Source: Candidatus Heimdallarchaeota archaeon LC_3 (GTDB lineage: Archaea > Asgardarchaeota > Heimdallarchaeia > Hodarchaeales > LC-3). Taken from it: a stretch of 22,961 nucleotides of DNA. Position numbers and translations under genes: made by a program. Shown piece by piece: positions 1-8,456 of this stretch. Every line of letters starts with the position of its first letter. Position 1 is the stretch's first letter. Below the pieces are notes generated by a model, which was not told the origin of the DNA, made no database searches, and saw only the letters and a program-made list of their open reading frames with translations. Where the stretch lies: assembly GCA_001940645.1 (NCBI GenBank), contig MDVS01000136.1, forward strand, positions 1 through 22,961, read 5' to 3'.

Positions 1-159
1 GTCTTTTTCATTATGATAATCGACAAATTCCTGGTATTTATTATTCAAATACTTATAGAAAATTTGCATTATTGGGATAGTGAAAGCTAAAATAAGGAGG
101 ATAAAGAGCAAAATAGTAAAAATGGACAACATATAATCCTGAGCAAAAGAATTCATCAT
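1..159 (-). CDS. Partial small membrane protein (N-terminus only)
   Basis: Open to the window edge: 53 codons are visible from an ATG ATG pair at 159, with no stop. Residues about 10-34 form one strong hydrophobic helix, followed by a polar, Tyr/Asn/Lys-rich stretch (starting IFYKYLNNKYQEF) that probably begins a cytoplasmic or coiled region. The start lies 23 nt after the stop of the AbrB-like gene on the same strand, so the two are probably co-transcribed. There is no strong SD, only GTGAT about 4 nt before the ATG. No family is recognisable. A small helper regulated with the AbrB gene is possible, but that is inference. Confidence 0.5.
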   Translation of the reverse strand, partial: MMNSFAQDYMLSIFTILLFILLILAFTIPIMQIFYKYLNNKYQEFVDYHNEKD

Positions 160-182
160 AATATCACAACAATCTTGATTTA

Positions 183-644
183 TTAACTCATTATTATAAA
201 ATTTTCTGGATTTTTGCCGTCTTTGATCTCTTGATAGATTGCTTCGGTAATATAATTCACATACCAATTATTTTTAGTCTTATTGAAGTAGATCAGCAGA
301 TATTTCTTCTCAAAATGATCAAAGGATAAGATCACAGTGAATTGAACATTGCGAAAATGAGTCTTATGCTCGAATCTTGGGGATTGTTTGATCTCATCCT
401 TGTCAAAAAAGATCGCTTCAAGCTTACCTTTCTTGTTAGTAAGACCTTTGACATAAGATTCAAACAATTTAGGATCTCGGGGAGTAATCGTGATCTTATT
501 AGAATCAATTTCAACGATTACTTCTGTTCCAAGTGAAAACCCTAAATAATTAGCTGAATTAGGTAACAAAAGGAATGTTGAATTCCCAACACGAGTAATC
601 ACTTTTTCAAATTTTTCAGTAGATTTTAGAGAGGCCATATTCAT
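183..644 (-). CDS. AbrB/MazE-fold regulator with a C-terminal domain of unknown function
   Basis: Residues about 13-57 match the SpoVT-AbrB swapped-hairpin pattern: a KVITRVGNSTFLLLP strand-turn, a 'LGFSLGTEVIVEID' loop and a 'KITITPRD' closing strand, as in antitoxins and transition-state regulators. About 95 further residues (58-154) are Phe/Tyr/Lys-rich and match nothing I recognise; AbrB-type proteins are usually only 50-100 aa. I take the ATG at 644 as start rather than the in-frame TTG at 647; the ATG at 638 is also possible. A TATA-like ATTATATAAAG centred about 26 nt upstream would put the transcript start near 645, giving a leaderless message. The role as a DNA-binding regulator is inferred from the fold. 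The target is unknown; the partial membrane gene downstream is the obvious partner. Confidence 0.7.
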   Translation of the reverse strand: MNMASLKSTEKFEKVITRVGNSTFLLLPNSANYLGFSLGTEVIVEIDSNKITITPRDPKLFESYVKGLTNKKGKLEAIFFDKDEIKQSPRFEHKTHFRNVQFTVILSFDHFEKKYLLIYFNKTKNNWYVNYITEAIYQEIKDGKNPENFIIMS

Positions 645-664
645 CAATGCTAATACTAATTTTA

Positions 665-675
665 CTTTATATAAT
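665..675 (-). promoter_or_regulatory. TATA-like box for the AbrB-like gene
   Basis: Minus-strand ATTATATAAAG lies about 25 nt before the ATG at 644. That is the spacing expected for an archaeal TATA box and a leaderless start. This is pattern only. Confidence 0.45.
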
Positions 676-755
676 GAAGAAACATCAATTATTTTGAGGA
701 AAAAGAGATTTAAGGAAATAAACTTTAATGCTATTCAAATTGTTAATGCTATAAT

Positions 756-800
756 GTTTAACTCAATGACGTTTAACTCGATTACGTTTAAACATTATTA
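756..800 (+). repeat. Degenerate 15-bp tandem repeat, cluster A (3 units)
   Basis: Units are gtttaactcaatgac, gtttaactcgattac and gtttaaacattatta, end to end. A related 14-mer, gttaatgctataat, lies at 742-755. The last two units are nearly identical to those of cluster B. Confidence 0.7.
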
Positions 801-973
801 TGAATAGGAATGGATCTCTGGAAATATTAATTGAAATTACAAAGGGAAGGTGAATTATTGTGATTACAAAATATTTTTTCTTGCCGAGTGGTTCTATTTG
901 GAATGAAAATATTCTTAATAGCTGTTCTAATGATTCAGATTAATAATTATAAGGATTTGATAAGAGATGAAAT

Positions 974-1033
974 GTTAAACTTTATTATGTATAACCAAAT
1001 GATGTATAACTCGATAGCGTTTAAACATTATTT
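974..1033 (+). repeat. Degenerate 15-bp tandem repeat, cluster B (4 units)
   Basis: Units are gttaaactttattat, gtataaccaaatgat, gtataactcgatagc and gtttaaacattattt. Positions 1008-1032 match 775-799 of cluster A at 23 of 25 bases, so the clusters are copies. A further related unit starts at 1065 (gttaactccataat). Confidence 0.7.
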
Positions 1034-1270
1034 TCAAGAATTCTTGATTCGGAATAATTTAGTGGTTAACTCCATAATGTATAATTAAATAAACTAAAAA
1101 TTCTTTTTCATCATCATTCCAAATTAATATTATCAATTTTTAAAAATAAATGTGTTTATTCTTTAAACTAGTGTACCACCATCCAAAATCTTGGTCATTG
1201 AGTTATCAAACTAAATAAATAAACAAAGGAAATATGGTATCTAATGACTTTTTTCATGAGGATAGCTTTA

Positions 1271-1292
1271 ATTGGAGATGAATTGGAGATGA
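1271..1292 (+). repeat. Perfect 11-bp tandem duplication
   Basis: attggagatga occurs twice in a row just upstream of the TATA-like box of the next gene. It looks like a recent slippage event. Removing one copy does not restore an obvious longer frame. Confidence 0.7.
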
Positions 1293-1294
1293 AT

Positions 1295-1303
1295 AGTATA
1301 TAA
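1295..1303 (+). promoter_or_regulatory. TATA-like box before the 84-codon gene
   Basis: AGTATATAA predicts transcription starting near 1325, about 20 nt before the GTG at 1344. Confidence 0.35.
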
Positions 1304-1343
1304 TTCTAATAGTGAAAAATCATTCATATCGATCCCTGATTAT

Positions 1344-1598
1344 GTGAAGTACATATGGGAAAAAAATGGAAAAGGTGTTGTTCCTATTGCGCTGTATGGG
1401 AATATTACTGAAAAACCTCAAATAATTTCAAAAGAAGTTGCAATAAGATATGTAGAAAAACTTACTGAACTTACAATACTCCATGGATTCTCCAACAAAT
1501 ATTTTGAAGGAAGTTTAAAAGAAAAAGAAAGTCTAAACAATATATTAGATTATTTTTGTGAATATTATCTAGGACCATATTTTAAGCGAAACAAATAG
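1344..1598 (+). CDS. Hypothetical protein, possibly N-terminally incomplete
   Basis: 84 codons from a GTG, with no family recognised. The N-terminal part (VKYIWEKNGKGVVPIALYGN) is followed by a helical, charged middle (EVAIRYVEKLTELTILHGF) and an aromatic C-terminus ending GPYFKRNK. No SD precedes the GTG. The same frame stays open upstream for about 17 codons without ATG, GTG or TTG, so the true start may be lost or frameshifted. It ends 30-39 nt before the next gene on the same strand, so the two may form a small operon. Amino acid composition looks coding; function is unknown. Confidence 0.5.
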   Translation: MKYIWEKNGKGVVPIALYGNITEKPQIISKEVAIRYVEKLTELTILHGFSNKYFEGSLKEKESLNNILDYFCEYYLGPYFKRNK

Positions 1599-1637
1599 AA
1601 TTGTTGTTTTAAAATTTTCAGTTAGGAGATGTCATTA

Positions 1638-2135
1638 ATGATAAGAGAATTTAAAATATCGAAAAATGGGGGAAATATCAGAATTATGTTGATACCAAGA
1701 ATTGAAGAAAAAACTACTGAATTATTAGATTTTCATTTAAAAAATGAACTTAAAAAGAAAATAGTGTTTCGACATCTAGTATCGTGGGATTTACATATGG
1801 TTTATAGACTTGAAAGTAAAATTCTTAATATTTCAGTTAATGATCCCTATATCAACCTTAATTTGGAAGATAAATTACCAGAAATCCCAGTACCATGGTT
1901 TGCTCTAAACTTTGAAGAGTTTAACCAGAGAACTGAAACTCTTTGGAGTTTTAATGATAATCCCAATATATTATTTTGGAAAACCTTATTCCAAAAGACC
2001 AGGGAAGAACTATTAAAGTACTTCAGTAAAATTTTAGAGAGAAATGGTAGGGATAAGCATAGTGAAACCTTACAGCTATTGGGTGGTTGTTTAAATCATA
2101 CAAGGACACATTTGGAGCAATTGAAGAGTTATTAA
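1638..2135 (+). CDS. Hypothetical protein, probably frameshifted near its C-terminus
   Basis: A soluble protein of about 165 residues with no recognised domain. I choose the ATG at 1638 because AGGAG at 1624-1628 abuts the in-frame ATG at 1629 but lies 9 nt before 1638, a normal SD distance. The middle is Trp/Phe-rich (IPVPWFALNFEEFNQR, ILFWKTLFQK), then an amphipathic helix. The last 25 residues (LGGCLNHTRTHLEQL...) look less protein-like than the overlapping frame, which continues to 2206 (see the next entry). The gene follows the 84-codon gene closely. Function unknown. Confidence 0.6.
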   Translation: MIREFKISKNGGNIRIMLIPRIEEKTTELLDFHLKNELKKKIVFRHLVSWDLHMVYRLESKILNISVNDPYINLNLEDKLPEIPVPWFALNFEEFNQRTETLWSFNDNPNILFWKTLFQKTREELLKYFSKILERNGRDKHSETLQLLGGCLNHTRTHLEQLKSY

Positions 2136-2206
2136 GAGGAGAAATTAATTTTGAGAAAGTTAAGAGTGATGCGAATGATTTTCATCGTTATTACAAACTA
2201 TCATAA
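2085..2206 (+). pseudogene. Displaced C-terminal reading frame of the 1638 gene
   Basis: In the -1 frame, from about TTGGGTGGTTG onward, the DNA reads WLFKSYKDTFGAIEELL, then RGEINFEKVKSDAND and FHRYYKLS, ending at a TAA at 2204-2206. It is charged, helical and well balanced, and continues past the stop at 2133-2135. The simplest reading is a one-base deletion (real or sequencing error) near 2085-2092 in a protein that once ended at 2206. A programmed shift is less likely because no classic slippery heptamer is evident. Confidence 0.45.
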
Positions 2207-2430
2207 GTTCGTCTCATAAAAAATTACCTCATATTTTACAAAAGATTTAATTATTTTTCGATATCCAGGTTAATTTTACTTTAATTAAGTTGAGTTTAGC
2301 TAATTTATGTTTATTTATAATGTTTAGTTTATAACATTAGTCTATTTTTCTAAACAATGCGATTATTTATATATATATAAATGAGATTAGTATTAAGGGA
2401 TTAGATTCCTTAATGGGAAGAAGATTCATG
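2207..2430. other. Intergenic, very AT-rich; convergent junction
   Basis: Lies between the 3' ends of the plus-strand pair and the minus-strand transporter operon. It contains a perfect 18-bp AT palindrome (atttatatatatataaat, 2365-2382) that could be a bidirectional TATA element or simple sequence. No supported gene. Confidence 0.4.
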
Positions 2431-2565
2431 TCAAATGTTGAATTTTCTTAAAAGTGTTGCAAACTGCATATAATTATTCTGATTCTCAAGGAAATAACAA
2501 TAATATTGTTGAACTTTGATTCTTTCTTTTTCTATTCTCTCAAGCGTTGGAGGACTCATATACAT
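2431..2565 (-). CDS. Possible 44-residue small protein downstream of the ABC ATPase
   Basis: Starts with ATG TAT ATG 18 nt after the ATPase stop and ends in TGA at 2431. The peptide is charged, then aromatic: SPPTLERIEKERIKVQQYY, CYFLENQNNYMQF, ATLLRKFNI. Composition resembles a helical real protein more than random AT-rich DNA. No clear SD and no known family. It may be the last gene of the transporter operon or the tail of a lost gene. Confidence 0.35.
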   Translation of the reverse strand: MYMSPPTLERIEKERIKVQQYYCYFLENQNNYMQFATLLRKFNI

Positions 2566-2583
2566 ATTTTTTCAATAGAATTT

Positions 2584-3267
2584 CTAGATTCTACCGTTTC
2601 TGATTAAGTAAGATTTTTCTGTTTTTTCAACAAACATTTTATCGTGTGTTACAATTATAATTGTTGTTCCCATTTCTTGGTTTAAATCTCTCATATGAGT
2701 CAAAATACTTTCAGAATTCTTCCTATCTAGTTCTCCCGTAGGTTCATCTGCTAATAAAATTAATGGATTGTTAGCTATTGCGACTGCTAAACCTAATTTT
2801 TGTTGTTCTCCACCTGATAGTTTTCCAGCCTTAACTAACAATTTCTCCTCCATATTTAGAATTTTTAGCAGTTCCATTGGTCTTTTTTGGTATTCTTCGC
2901 GGTTATAGGATTTAAATATTTTCATTGGTAATAGGATATTATTTTTAGCACTCCAAGAGGGTATAAGATTGTCCGGAGCAAATTGACTAAGAAAGCCAAT
3001 AGTTTTCTGGCGGTATTTTCTTAATTCTTTCCCTTTTAGGCCTGATATATCTCCAACTGATTCTAAGAAGAGTCTTCCAGAAGTTGGAAGTTCGTGACCT
3101 GCTATAAGTTTAAGTAATGTTGATTTTCCGCTCCCACTGGGGCCAACAATTGAAATAAACTCACTTTGCTTTATTGATAAGGAAAGTCCTCTCAAGGCAG
3201 GTACTCGCAGATTTTTAGTTCTATTCTCATATACTTTAATAATATCCTCTAATTCTAAATATGGCAA
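2584..3267 (-). CDS. ABC transporter ATP-binding protein, LolD/MacB type
   Basis: Complete 227-residue nucleotide-binding domain: Walker [10 protein letters not shown] (42-50), Q-loop Gln about 95 (GFLSQ), signature LSGGEQQK (150-157), Walker B ILLADEP (170-176), D-loop GELD (178-181), H-loop His 208 (VTHD). The ADEPTGELD form is typical of the LolD/MacB/FtsE group, whose ATPase drives FtsX-fold permeases. The start is TTG at 3267. The SD GGAGGT sits inside the last codons of the upstream permease, whose stop is only 2 nt away, so translation is probably coupled. It acts at the cytoplasmic face with the 957-residue permease. The transported or released molecule cannot be told. Confidence 0.93.
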   Translation of the reverse strand: MPYLELEDIIKVYENRTKNLRVPALRGLSLSIKQSEFISIVGPSGSGKSTLLKLIAGHELPTSGRLFLESVGDISGLKGKELRKYRQKTIGFLSQFAPDNLIPSWSAKNNILLPMKIFKSYNREEYQKRPMELLKILNMEEKLLVKAGKLSGGEQQKLGLAVAIANNPLILLADEPTGELDRKNSESILTHMRDLNQEMGTTIIIVTHDKMFVEKTEKSYLIRNGRI

Positions 3268-3269
3268 TT

Positions 3270-6143
3270 TTAATCAACCTCCATTTGTGCAATAATGCTC
3301 TTTTTAGTCCATACTCGTATTATAAATGCAAAAAGAAAGATTAAAGTAGTTAACAGGATTAAATAAATAGGTATTAGCCAGTGAAATGGAATTACTAAGT
3401 CTAAAGAGCTAAAAGATTGCATGTTATTAATGAAATTGTATAAAAGCGAAATTCCACTTCCAAATATAAAACCAAAAGAAATTGAGGAAATAAGAAGTAA
3501 ACAAATTCCGAAAAAAAGCCCTAACATAATTTGGGTCTGGGATTTTCCTAATGCTCTCTCAATTGAGAGTATTATTTTTAATTCTGTCAAATATGACTCC
3601 ATGAATAAATAGGTTACAAGAAATATTGCAACAATAATAACAAAAATGATTATCAATGTTTCTCCCCAAATTGAAATTGAATTAGGAGAATTACGATGAT
3701 TGTAGACAGATTCTGAAACGGATTCCACGGAAAGTTCAGGATAAAAATTTTCTAGTTCAAGAATTATTTCATTTTGTTTTTCGTAAGAATTCGAATTAAA
3801 ATTAATATAATAACCTTTTTCAAAAGAAAAAGAATCAATACTTTCATTTAAAAGGTTTTGAGCTATATTAAGATCTAATATTATAACATAATAATTACCA
3901 TATGAGTGAAATCGTGAAATAAATCCTGGCCATTTTGAAAATGTATCTATAATGGTGTAATTAGTATTAACAGGAAAAATAAATTGAAAATTGATAGTAT
4001 CATTTATGTTAAACTTAAAAACTTCTGCGGAAGTTGATAGCATTAAAATATTTGTTTTATTGTTAACATTTTCTCCCAGTTGTTTAAGGTTTGAAGAAAA
4101 ATCATTAAAATTACTGAATTGAGAAGAGTCACTACTTTCAGGAAGAACATCAGCAAATTCAGAACTGTTAATGATCAGTAATTGAAAGTGTTGATTGTAA
4201 TTGTTCTGTCCTGCAACTCTAAAAAAAGGTGTAATAGCCTTAATATCCAATTGATATTTTTCTTCTATTTCAAGTGATAGAGATTCATTAAATTGATTTG
4301 TATAACTTACGGCATCGAATCCGTCTCTTTCATATTGATTATTGATTAAAGATTGCTCCTCTGTTAACGGTAAAGAAGTAAACAAAATTAATAAAACAGA
4401 AAGGAAGGTTAATAACATAAATCCATGCAGGAATGTTTTCTTTATCTGTAAAAGATGTTGAAATTCAAGAGAAATGACGAAGAAAGATTTTTTCCAAAAA
4501 AAGTTACTTAATTTGAGAAAAATTATAGGAATTATTCTTGTTATTAATAAAATCGACCCAACACTTAATAATAATGGAAATGGAAGCAAAAAATTAGTTA
4601 ATAAACTTATAGAAGAAAATTCAGGGATTATTTCATCTAAAAAAATAAAAATTAATATAATACTTAACGGGATTATAGTGAGATAAATATCAATAAAATG
4701 TCTTTTCCAAAAAGGTTCATCATCTTCTTGACTAACAGAGGTTTCTTGTAACGTAATTTGAGCAGTTCTAATAATTCTAGGAACAGTAATAATCGTAGAC
4801 AAAAAAATGCTCAGATAAATCAAATTCAAGAATATTTGTATAATGTTTATTTTAAAATCTGGAAAAATTCCAAAAGAAATAGAAAGAGATTCGGTAGTTT
4901 GAAAACCAATAATAACCAAAGGGAAACTAAGTATAAAGGCTATCAAAATAGAAATTATGTTAATAGTAAATAATTCGGTTAATTGTAATACAAAAATAAC
5001 AGTATTTGAGGCTCCTTTCTTTCTATAGATATTAAATTTAGTTTGTATAGGTCGATAAAGTAAATTAAAAGCGAAATTGGAAATAAAGATTATTAATAAA
5101 AATAGAGGAAGAGCATACCCAATCATATTGTTTAAAATTTGGTTCTGTGTTGTAAGAGCGTCCTTAAATGAATGTGTAACATCATTATCAAAATAATAAT
5201 GACCTAAATCAACTTGATACTGAAAATAAAGATTTTGGAAATTAATTTCAAGTTCATCTTTCACTAATTCAGAAGAGAATACTACATTCTCAACAATAGC
5301 TTTATTCGCATTTTCTAAAAGAGGATACAAATTAAATGCAAAATTGACATGATTTTCATTAATTAACCTCGAATTGTTAATTGTTTCAAATAATGTAGTT
5401 AAATTACGGGTAAAAGCATAATTAAGATGAAAATCAAATCCTTTGTTAACAGGAAATAGATCATCATCTAAATCGTATTTAATAATTTCTTCAAAAGTTA
5501 TAATTTTTTTAACAGTAAGATTAGTTAAGCTACGGTAAAAATCCCCTTCATTCTGATCCTGTAGAAATAAAGCAGAATTTAATTGTATAGATTCATCGGG
5601 TTGGCCGATAAAAATAATATCATTACGATTAGTTAAATTTTCTGAATAGAAATTGAAATTAATTCTTAATTGATCAAAATGATCTAAATTAAGTTGATAT
5701 ATTTTGAATCCCACCCTTTCCAATATATTAATCTTGAAAAATTCAGGTTCATTAACAATCGTACCATTGGATCGAATTTCAGTAAAATCACCATATAAAC
5801 GCGATGTATAAGAAAAATGCTCTTTTAATTGGTAATCTTCTAATTTAGAGAAAAGATTTGTCTCAAATTCTTGAACTAGAGAATCTAAATTTATTATTTT
5901 TTCTTCCAAATTATAAGCGGAAAAAGAACTTGAAAATTCAAGATCGTATGTCCTAGGAAAGTTATCAGAAATCTCTTTAACTTCTTTTTGTAGAAAAAGT
6001 GTAGATTGCGATTCGATATAAATACTCGAAGAAGAAATAATAGCTAAAGCTAAGATCAACCCAATACTCGATAAGATTATTGGTTTAATTGATGATTTAA
6101 TGTGATTAAGGATAAGAAAGAAAGAAAACGGATTTTGAATCAT
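3270..6143 (-). CDS. Large FtsX/MacB-type ABC permease (10 TM)
   Basis: 957 residues with the duplicated FtsX layout: TM1 about 22-42, external domain 43-340, TMs 2-4 (341-362, 383-413, 432-455), TMs 5-7 (484-590), second external domain 591-825, TMs 8-10 (826-849, 871-902, 918-943). Two short cytoplasmic coupling motifs follow TM2 and TM8 ([10 protein letters not shown] and [10 protein letters not shown]), as in FtsX-fold permeases. Both external domains are Asn/Ser/Phe-rich with N-glycosylation-like NxS/T sites. Only one permease gene accompanies its ATPase, so it probably works as a homodimer that couples ATP hydrolysis to extracytoplasmic movement. ATG start without a strong SD. Lipoprotein release, peptide efflux and surface-protein regulation are all possible. 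Confidence 0.9.
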   Translation of the reverse strand: MIQNPFSFFLILNHIKSSIKPIILSSIGLILALAIISSSSIYIESQSTLFLQKEVKEISDNFPRTYDLEFSSSFSAYNLEEKIINLDSLVQEFETNLFSKLEDYQLKEHFSYTSRLYGDFTEIRSNGTIVNEPEFFKINILERVGFKIYQLNLDHFDQLRINFNFYSENLTNRNDIIFIGQPDESIQLNSALFLQDQNEGDFYRSLTNLTVKKIITFEEIIKYDLDDDLFPVNKGFDFHLNYAFTRNLTTLFETINNSRLINENHVNFAFNLYPLLENANKAIVENVVFSSELVKDELEINFQNLYFQYQVDLGHYYFDNDVTHSFKDALTTQNQILNNMIGYALPLFLLIIFISNFAFNLLYRPIQTKFNIYRKKGASNTVIFVLQLTELFTINIISILIAFILSFPLVIIGFQTTESLSISFGIFPDFKINIIQIFLNLIYLSIFLSTIITVPRIIRTAQITLQETSVSQEDDEPFWKRHFIDIYLTIIPLSIILIFIFLDEIIPEFSSISLLTNFLLPFPLLLSVGSILLITRIIPIIFLKLSNFFWKKSFFVISLEFQHLLQIKKTFLHGFMLLTFLSVLLILFTSLPLTEEQSLINNQYERDGFDAVSYTNQFNESLSLEIEEKYQLDIKAITPFFRVAGQNNYNQHFQLLIINSSEFADVLPESSDSSQFSNFNDFSSNLKQLGENVNNKTNILMLSTSAEVFKFNINDTINFQFIFPVNTNYTIIDTFSKWPGFISRFHSYGNYYVIILDLNIAQNLLNESIDSFSFEKGYYINFNSNSYEKQNEIILELENFYPELSVESVSESVYNHRNSPNSISIWGETLIIIFVIIVAIFLVTYLFMESYLTELKIILSIERALGKSQTQIMLGLFFGICLLLISSISFGFIFGSGISLLYNFINNMQSFSSLDLVIPFHWLIPIYLILLTTLIFLFAFIIRVWTKKSIIAQMEVD

Positions 6144-6347
6144 ATTAAACCATTTTTTAAACCCTAATTACTAATATGATTTCCAAACGAGAAATTTATT
6201 TTGTGATTTCAAATTATTCCAAGTTTTGGAGAATAGATTGGATTTCAATGTTTGATTAGCAATGAAAATCGAAATCATTTTTATAATTTACATCATTCTT
6301 TTATTATTTTTAAATGTTGGTAGGAAAACTTAATTACGTATCTTTAT

Positions 6348-6542
6348 TCAGTTTGAAAGAAATGCTAACTTTCTCTCAAAATTAAAAGAAAAGATTTCGT
6401 TTTTCGGGTAAAAACCATAATCCTGTGGATAAGCACCCACTCCTCTTAAACATTCAGGAGAAGAATAGACCAACAAATTCTGATAAGCATAAACAATGCT
6501 ATAAATAATAAATGTAAATTCAATTAAGAATAAATAGTTAAA
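6348..6542 (-). pseudogene. Coding-like fragment without a start codon
   Basis: A 64-codon minus-strand stretch ends in TGA at 6348-6350 and has no ATG. Its second half has the Gly/Pro/Tyr mix of a real domain: VYSSPECLRGVGAYPQDYGF, then YPKNEIFSFNFERKLAF. I cannot assign a family. It probably is the C-terminal remnant of a gene whose 5' part was replaced where the HEPN fragment now lies. It could be chance, as the sole support is composition. Confidence 0.3.
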
Positions 6543-6717
6543 TCAAGATTTAAAAGAATTTTCTGAAATCATAGGAAAAAGGCACAATATTGTTCACGGA
6601 GAGCTTATAGATGCCGAAATTTCAGAAGATTATGCAAATAATGCTCTGGCTGTATTTGAAAGGATAATTTCGTATTTAAATAGTGAAATAACACTATGGA
6701 AACTAGTTATTCCATAA
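6538..6717 (+). pseudogene. HEPN-domain RNase fragment (C-terminal part)
   Basis: A 59-residue plus-strand frame opens after a TAG and ends in TAA, with no start codon. It reads KEFSEIIGKRHNIVHGE, then helical sequence ending AVFERIISYLNSEI. The R-x4-H motif RHNIVH followed by G is the catalytic signature of HEPN RNases, which are found in toxins, Abi proteins and CRISPR effectors. The flanking helix fits the last HEPN helix. The N-terminal two-thirds of a typical HEPN domain are missing and no frame upstream supplies it, so this is a remnant. A second, unrelated remnant abuts it on the opposite strand. Confidence 0.55.
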
Positions 6718-6823
6718 ATCTGAATAATTAACTGATAAAGGTCAATCTCCCATCAATTTTCATTAATAAAACTGCAAAATAATCATCAAAAAGTAATTCA
6801 TTGCTTTGAATTTCTATTTATTT

Positions 6824-7027
6824 TTATTTCAAATCGTTTATATAATAAATAATTGGTTTTGATTTTATAACAATAAATGAAAATATTGTTGAAGCGAGAA
6901 TGAATCCAATTACTGTTATCGCAATACTTAAAATAACTGGTAATGGAAAGATTGGGATAAAAATGAATTCTAAATTTAGTTGTAGTTGAACGAACCAAGA
7001 AACAAGTACTCTCCTACAACAAATCAT
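6824..7027 (-). CDS. Small single-TM protein overlapping the upstream gene
   Basis: 67 residues. Its ATG overlaps the TGA of the 8-TM gene as ATGA, a classic translational-coupling arrangement. After a Cys/Arg-rich N-terminus (MICCRRVLVSWF) come a polar stretch (VQLQLNLEF) and a long hydrophobic helix (about 30-54) ending IKSK, then a short Lys/Tyr tail. The overlap argues that it is real and works with the upstream membrane protein. However, an alternative frame over the same bases is also open and no SD is evident. Function unknown. Confidence 0.45.
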   Translation of the reverse strand: MICCRRVLVSWFVQLQLNLEFIFIPIFPLPVILSIAITVIGFILASTIFSFIVIKSKPIIYYINDLK

Positions 7028-8388
7028 TTCTCAGAAGATTCCCACTGCAAAAATGTTTTATTTACTTTGTTCCAGATCTCATCATAGTTAATTATACGTT
7101 CTTCTGATGGAATATCATTTAAATAAAGTTCAGAGAAATTTCGCCCAATAGCTTCTCGTAAGGATTCTCTTAAAGGATAGGCAATATGGAGAACATATTT
7201 TTTAAGACCCTCTAGAGATTTGACAGTTATACCGTTAGCATTAAACGATCTTCGAAGAAGGATTAGGTTACTTTCAATAATATTTTTAAAAGATATGTCA
7301 AAATCGAGAGGATTAGAGGAATTAAGAACATTTTTGATTTCAGAAAGTTGTGTTAAGAGATAATATTTTGTTAAATTTCTTGGTAAAGGTTGATCGATAA
7401 GAGCATTAAACGTCTCTTTCTTATGTTTAATAGATCTACTATCACCGAATTTATAAAAAAGAATTAGTAAAGGCAGCAAAAGAGCTATAGTAAGAAAACT
7501 TGCTCCTTGATTAGGTCTGATATAATTGTAATGTGAATAACTACCAACAAAATTACCAAGGGAAAGCAAAAAAACAATAATTATTAAGGACAATGCTGAA
7601 TATAAAACTGATCTTAGAATAAACAATTCAGTAAGAACGGATCGATAATTAACATCTTCATAATACGTCTTTAAAAGAGCAAAAAACAAACCAAATAAGA
7701 AAATGACTACAGCAAAACTATTGAATATAAATTGTAAAGAATCTACAAAATCTCCAACGTTATATATACCCTGCCCTTGGCTAGGAAGTATTAATGACCA
7801 AATAGGAAATATGAGTAATAGTAATACTAAGTAGAATATTAAAAATAGATATTTGATGTCCCTTGGATCAAATACCTGTTTAAATAGTTGATCTAGGTGA
7901 ACCGGTGTTTCTTTAATTGTTGTTTTTGGAATCTCATTAATTCGATTAACATTTGGACCTGTATAAAATATTTTTTCTCCTTTCCAAAAATAAGGAATAA
8001 AAATAATTACGCTAAGGAAAAAACTAAAATAAATGAAAGCAGAATCTTCCAAGAAAAAAGGAATTATTCCAAAAATTATAACAAGAATTAAAAAGAAAAT
8101 GGAAAGAATGAAGTGATAGAAAATTCTAATAAAATTTATTCTAAAAGAAATTTTGATACTGTTAATTAGAAAATATACAAACCCGTATCCTAAGAATACA
8201 ACAAATATGAATCCAACTTCAAAATTTTCACTACTAACCATTTTAAATAAGGAGAGAGAGAAAACCGTCAGAATTAATAAAAAGAAAAAGTTTCGAGTTG
8301 AACTGTATAAAAATAATGGCTCAAATACCATTATATTCTTATTAGTGTCTAATCCATCACTTTTGGGAGAAACAATATCATAAACCAT
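7024..8388 (-). CDS. Multi-pass membrane protein of unknown function (8 TM)
   Basis: I start at the ATG at 8388 because GAGGTG (8400-8395) lies 6 nt before it; a longer GTG start inside that SD is less likely. About 454 residues. Counted from a GTG start at 8397, hydrophobic helices lie near 36-52, 62-80, 91-113, 120-137, 182-204, 221-243, 262-282 and 299-316. A soluble C-terminal region of about 140 residues follows (DFDISFKNIIESNLILLRR, ESLREAIGRNFSELYL) and looks helical and cytoplasmic. No ATPase motif, protease motif or known permease signature is visible. It overlaps the downstream small TM gene by ATGA. Function unknown. Confidence 0.75.
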   Translation of the reverse strand: MVYDIVSPKSDGLDTNKNIMVFEPLFLYSSTRNFFFLLILTVFSLSLFKMVSSENFEVGFIFVVFLGYGFVYFLINSIKISFRINFIRIFYHFILSIFFLILVIIFGIIPFFLEDSAFIYFSFFLSVIIFIPYFWKGEKIFYTGPNVNRINEIPKTTIKETPVHLDQLFKQVFDPRDIKYLFLIFYLVLLLLIFPIWSLILPSQGQGIYNVGDFVDSLQFIFNSFAVVIFLFGLFFALLKTYYEDVNYRSVLTELFILRSVLYSALSLIIIVFLLSLGNFVGSYSHYNYIRPNQGASFLTIALLLPLLILFYKFGDSRSIKHKKETFNALIDQPLPRNLTKYYLLTQLSEIKNVLNSSNPLDFDISFKNIIESNLILLRRSFNANGITVKSLEGLKKYVLHIAYPLRESLREAIGRNFSELYLNDIPSEERIINYDEIWNKVNKTFLQWESSEK

Positions 8389-8456
8389 TCTCAACACCTC
8401 TATAATAATTAAAGTAGACGGATTTAATCACTTAAAAGTCTTTTAAAATCTTCGTA

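Larger units (their letters stand above)
648..1343. other. Gene-poor stretch with repeat clusters and tandem duplications
   Basis: No convincing gene lies here. A 66-codon plus-strand frame (888-1088) and a shorter frame ending near 809 exist, but both are largely made of the 15-bp repeats. An ATG at 1234 with an AAAGGA motif opens only 15 codons before a stop. The stretch separates the minus-strand AbrB-like gene from the plus-strand pair at 1344-2206, so it probably holds both promoters. Confidence 0.5.
6144..6823. other. Gene-remnant scar between two transporter-like blocks
   Basis: No intact gene. Apart from the two fragments listed at 6348-6542 and 6538-6717, it holds the presumed promoter of the 957-residue permease (6144-6250, AT-rich, no clear TATA choice). 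I see no terminal inverted repeats or transposase. Confidence 0.5.

Noticed and set aside
742..1085. CRISPR array
   Set aside because: Units are 15 bp, contiguous and diverged, with no unique spacers and no cas genes.
888..1088. 66-codon plus-strand frame as a gene
   Set aside because: No SD, mostly built from the 15-bp repeats, hydrophobic and low-complexity; better explained as repeat DNA or relic.
3421..4973. Three plus-strand open frames antisense to the large permease
   Set aside because: Lys/Asn/Ile-rich low-complexity peptides that mirror TM-coding DNA; no SD and no domain.
7897..8383. Two plus-strand open frames antisense to the 8-TM gene
   Set aside because: Antisense shadows of hydrophobic codons; Lys/Asn-rich with no protein-like pattern.
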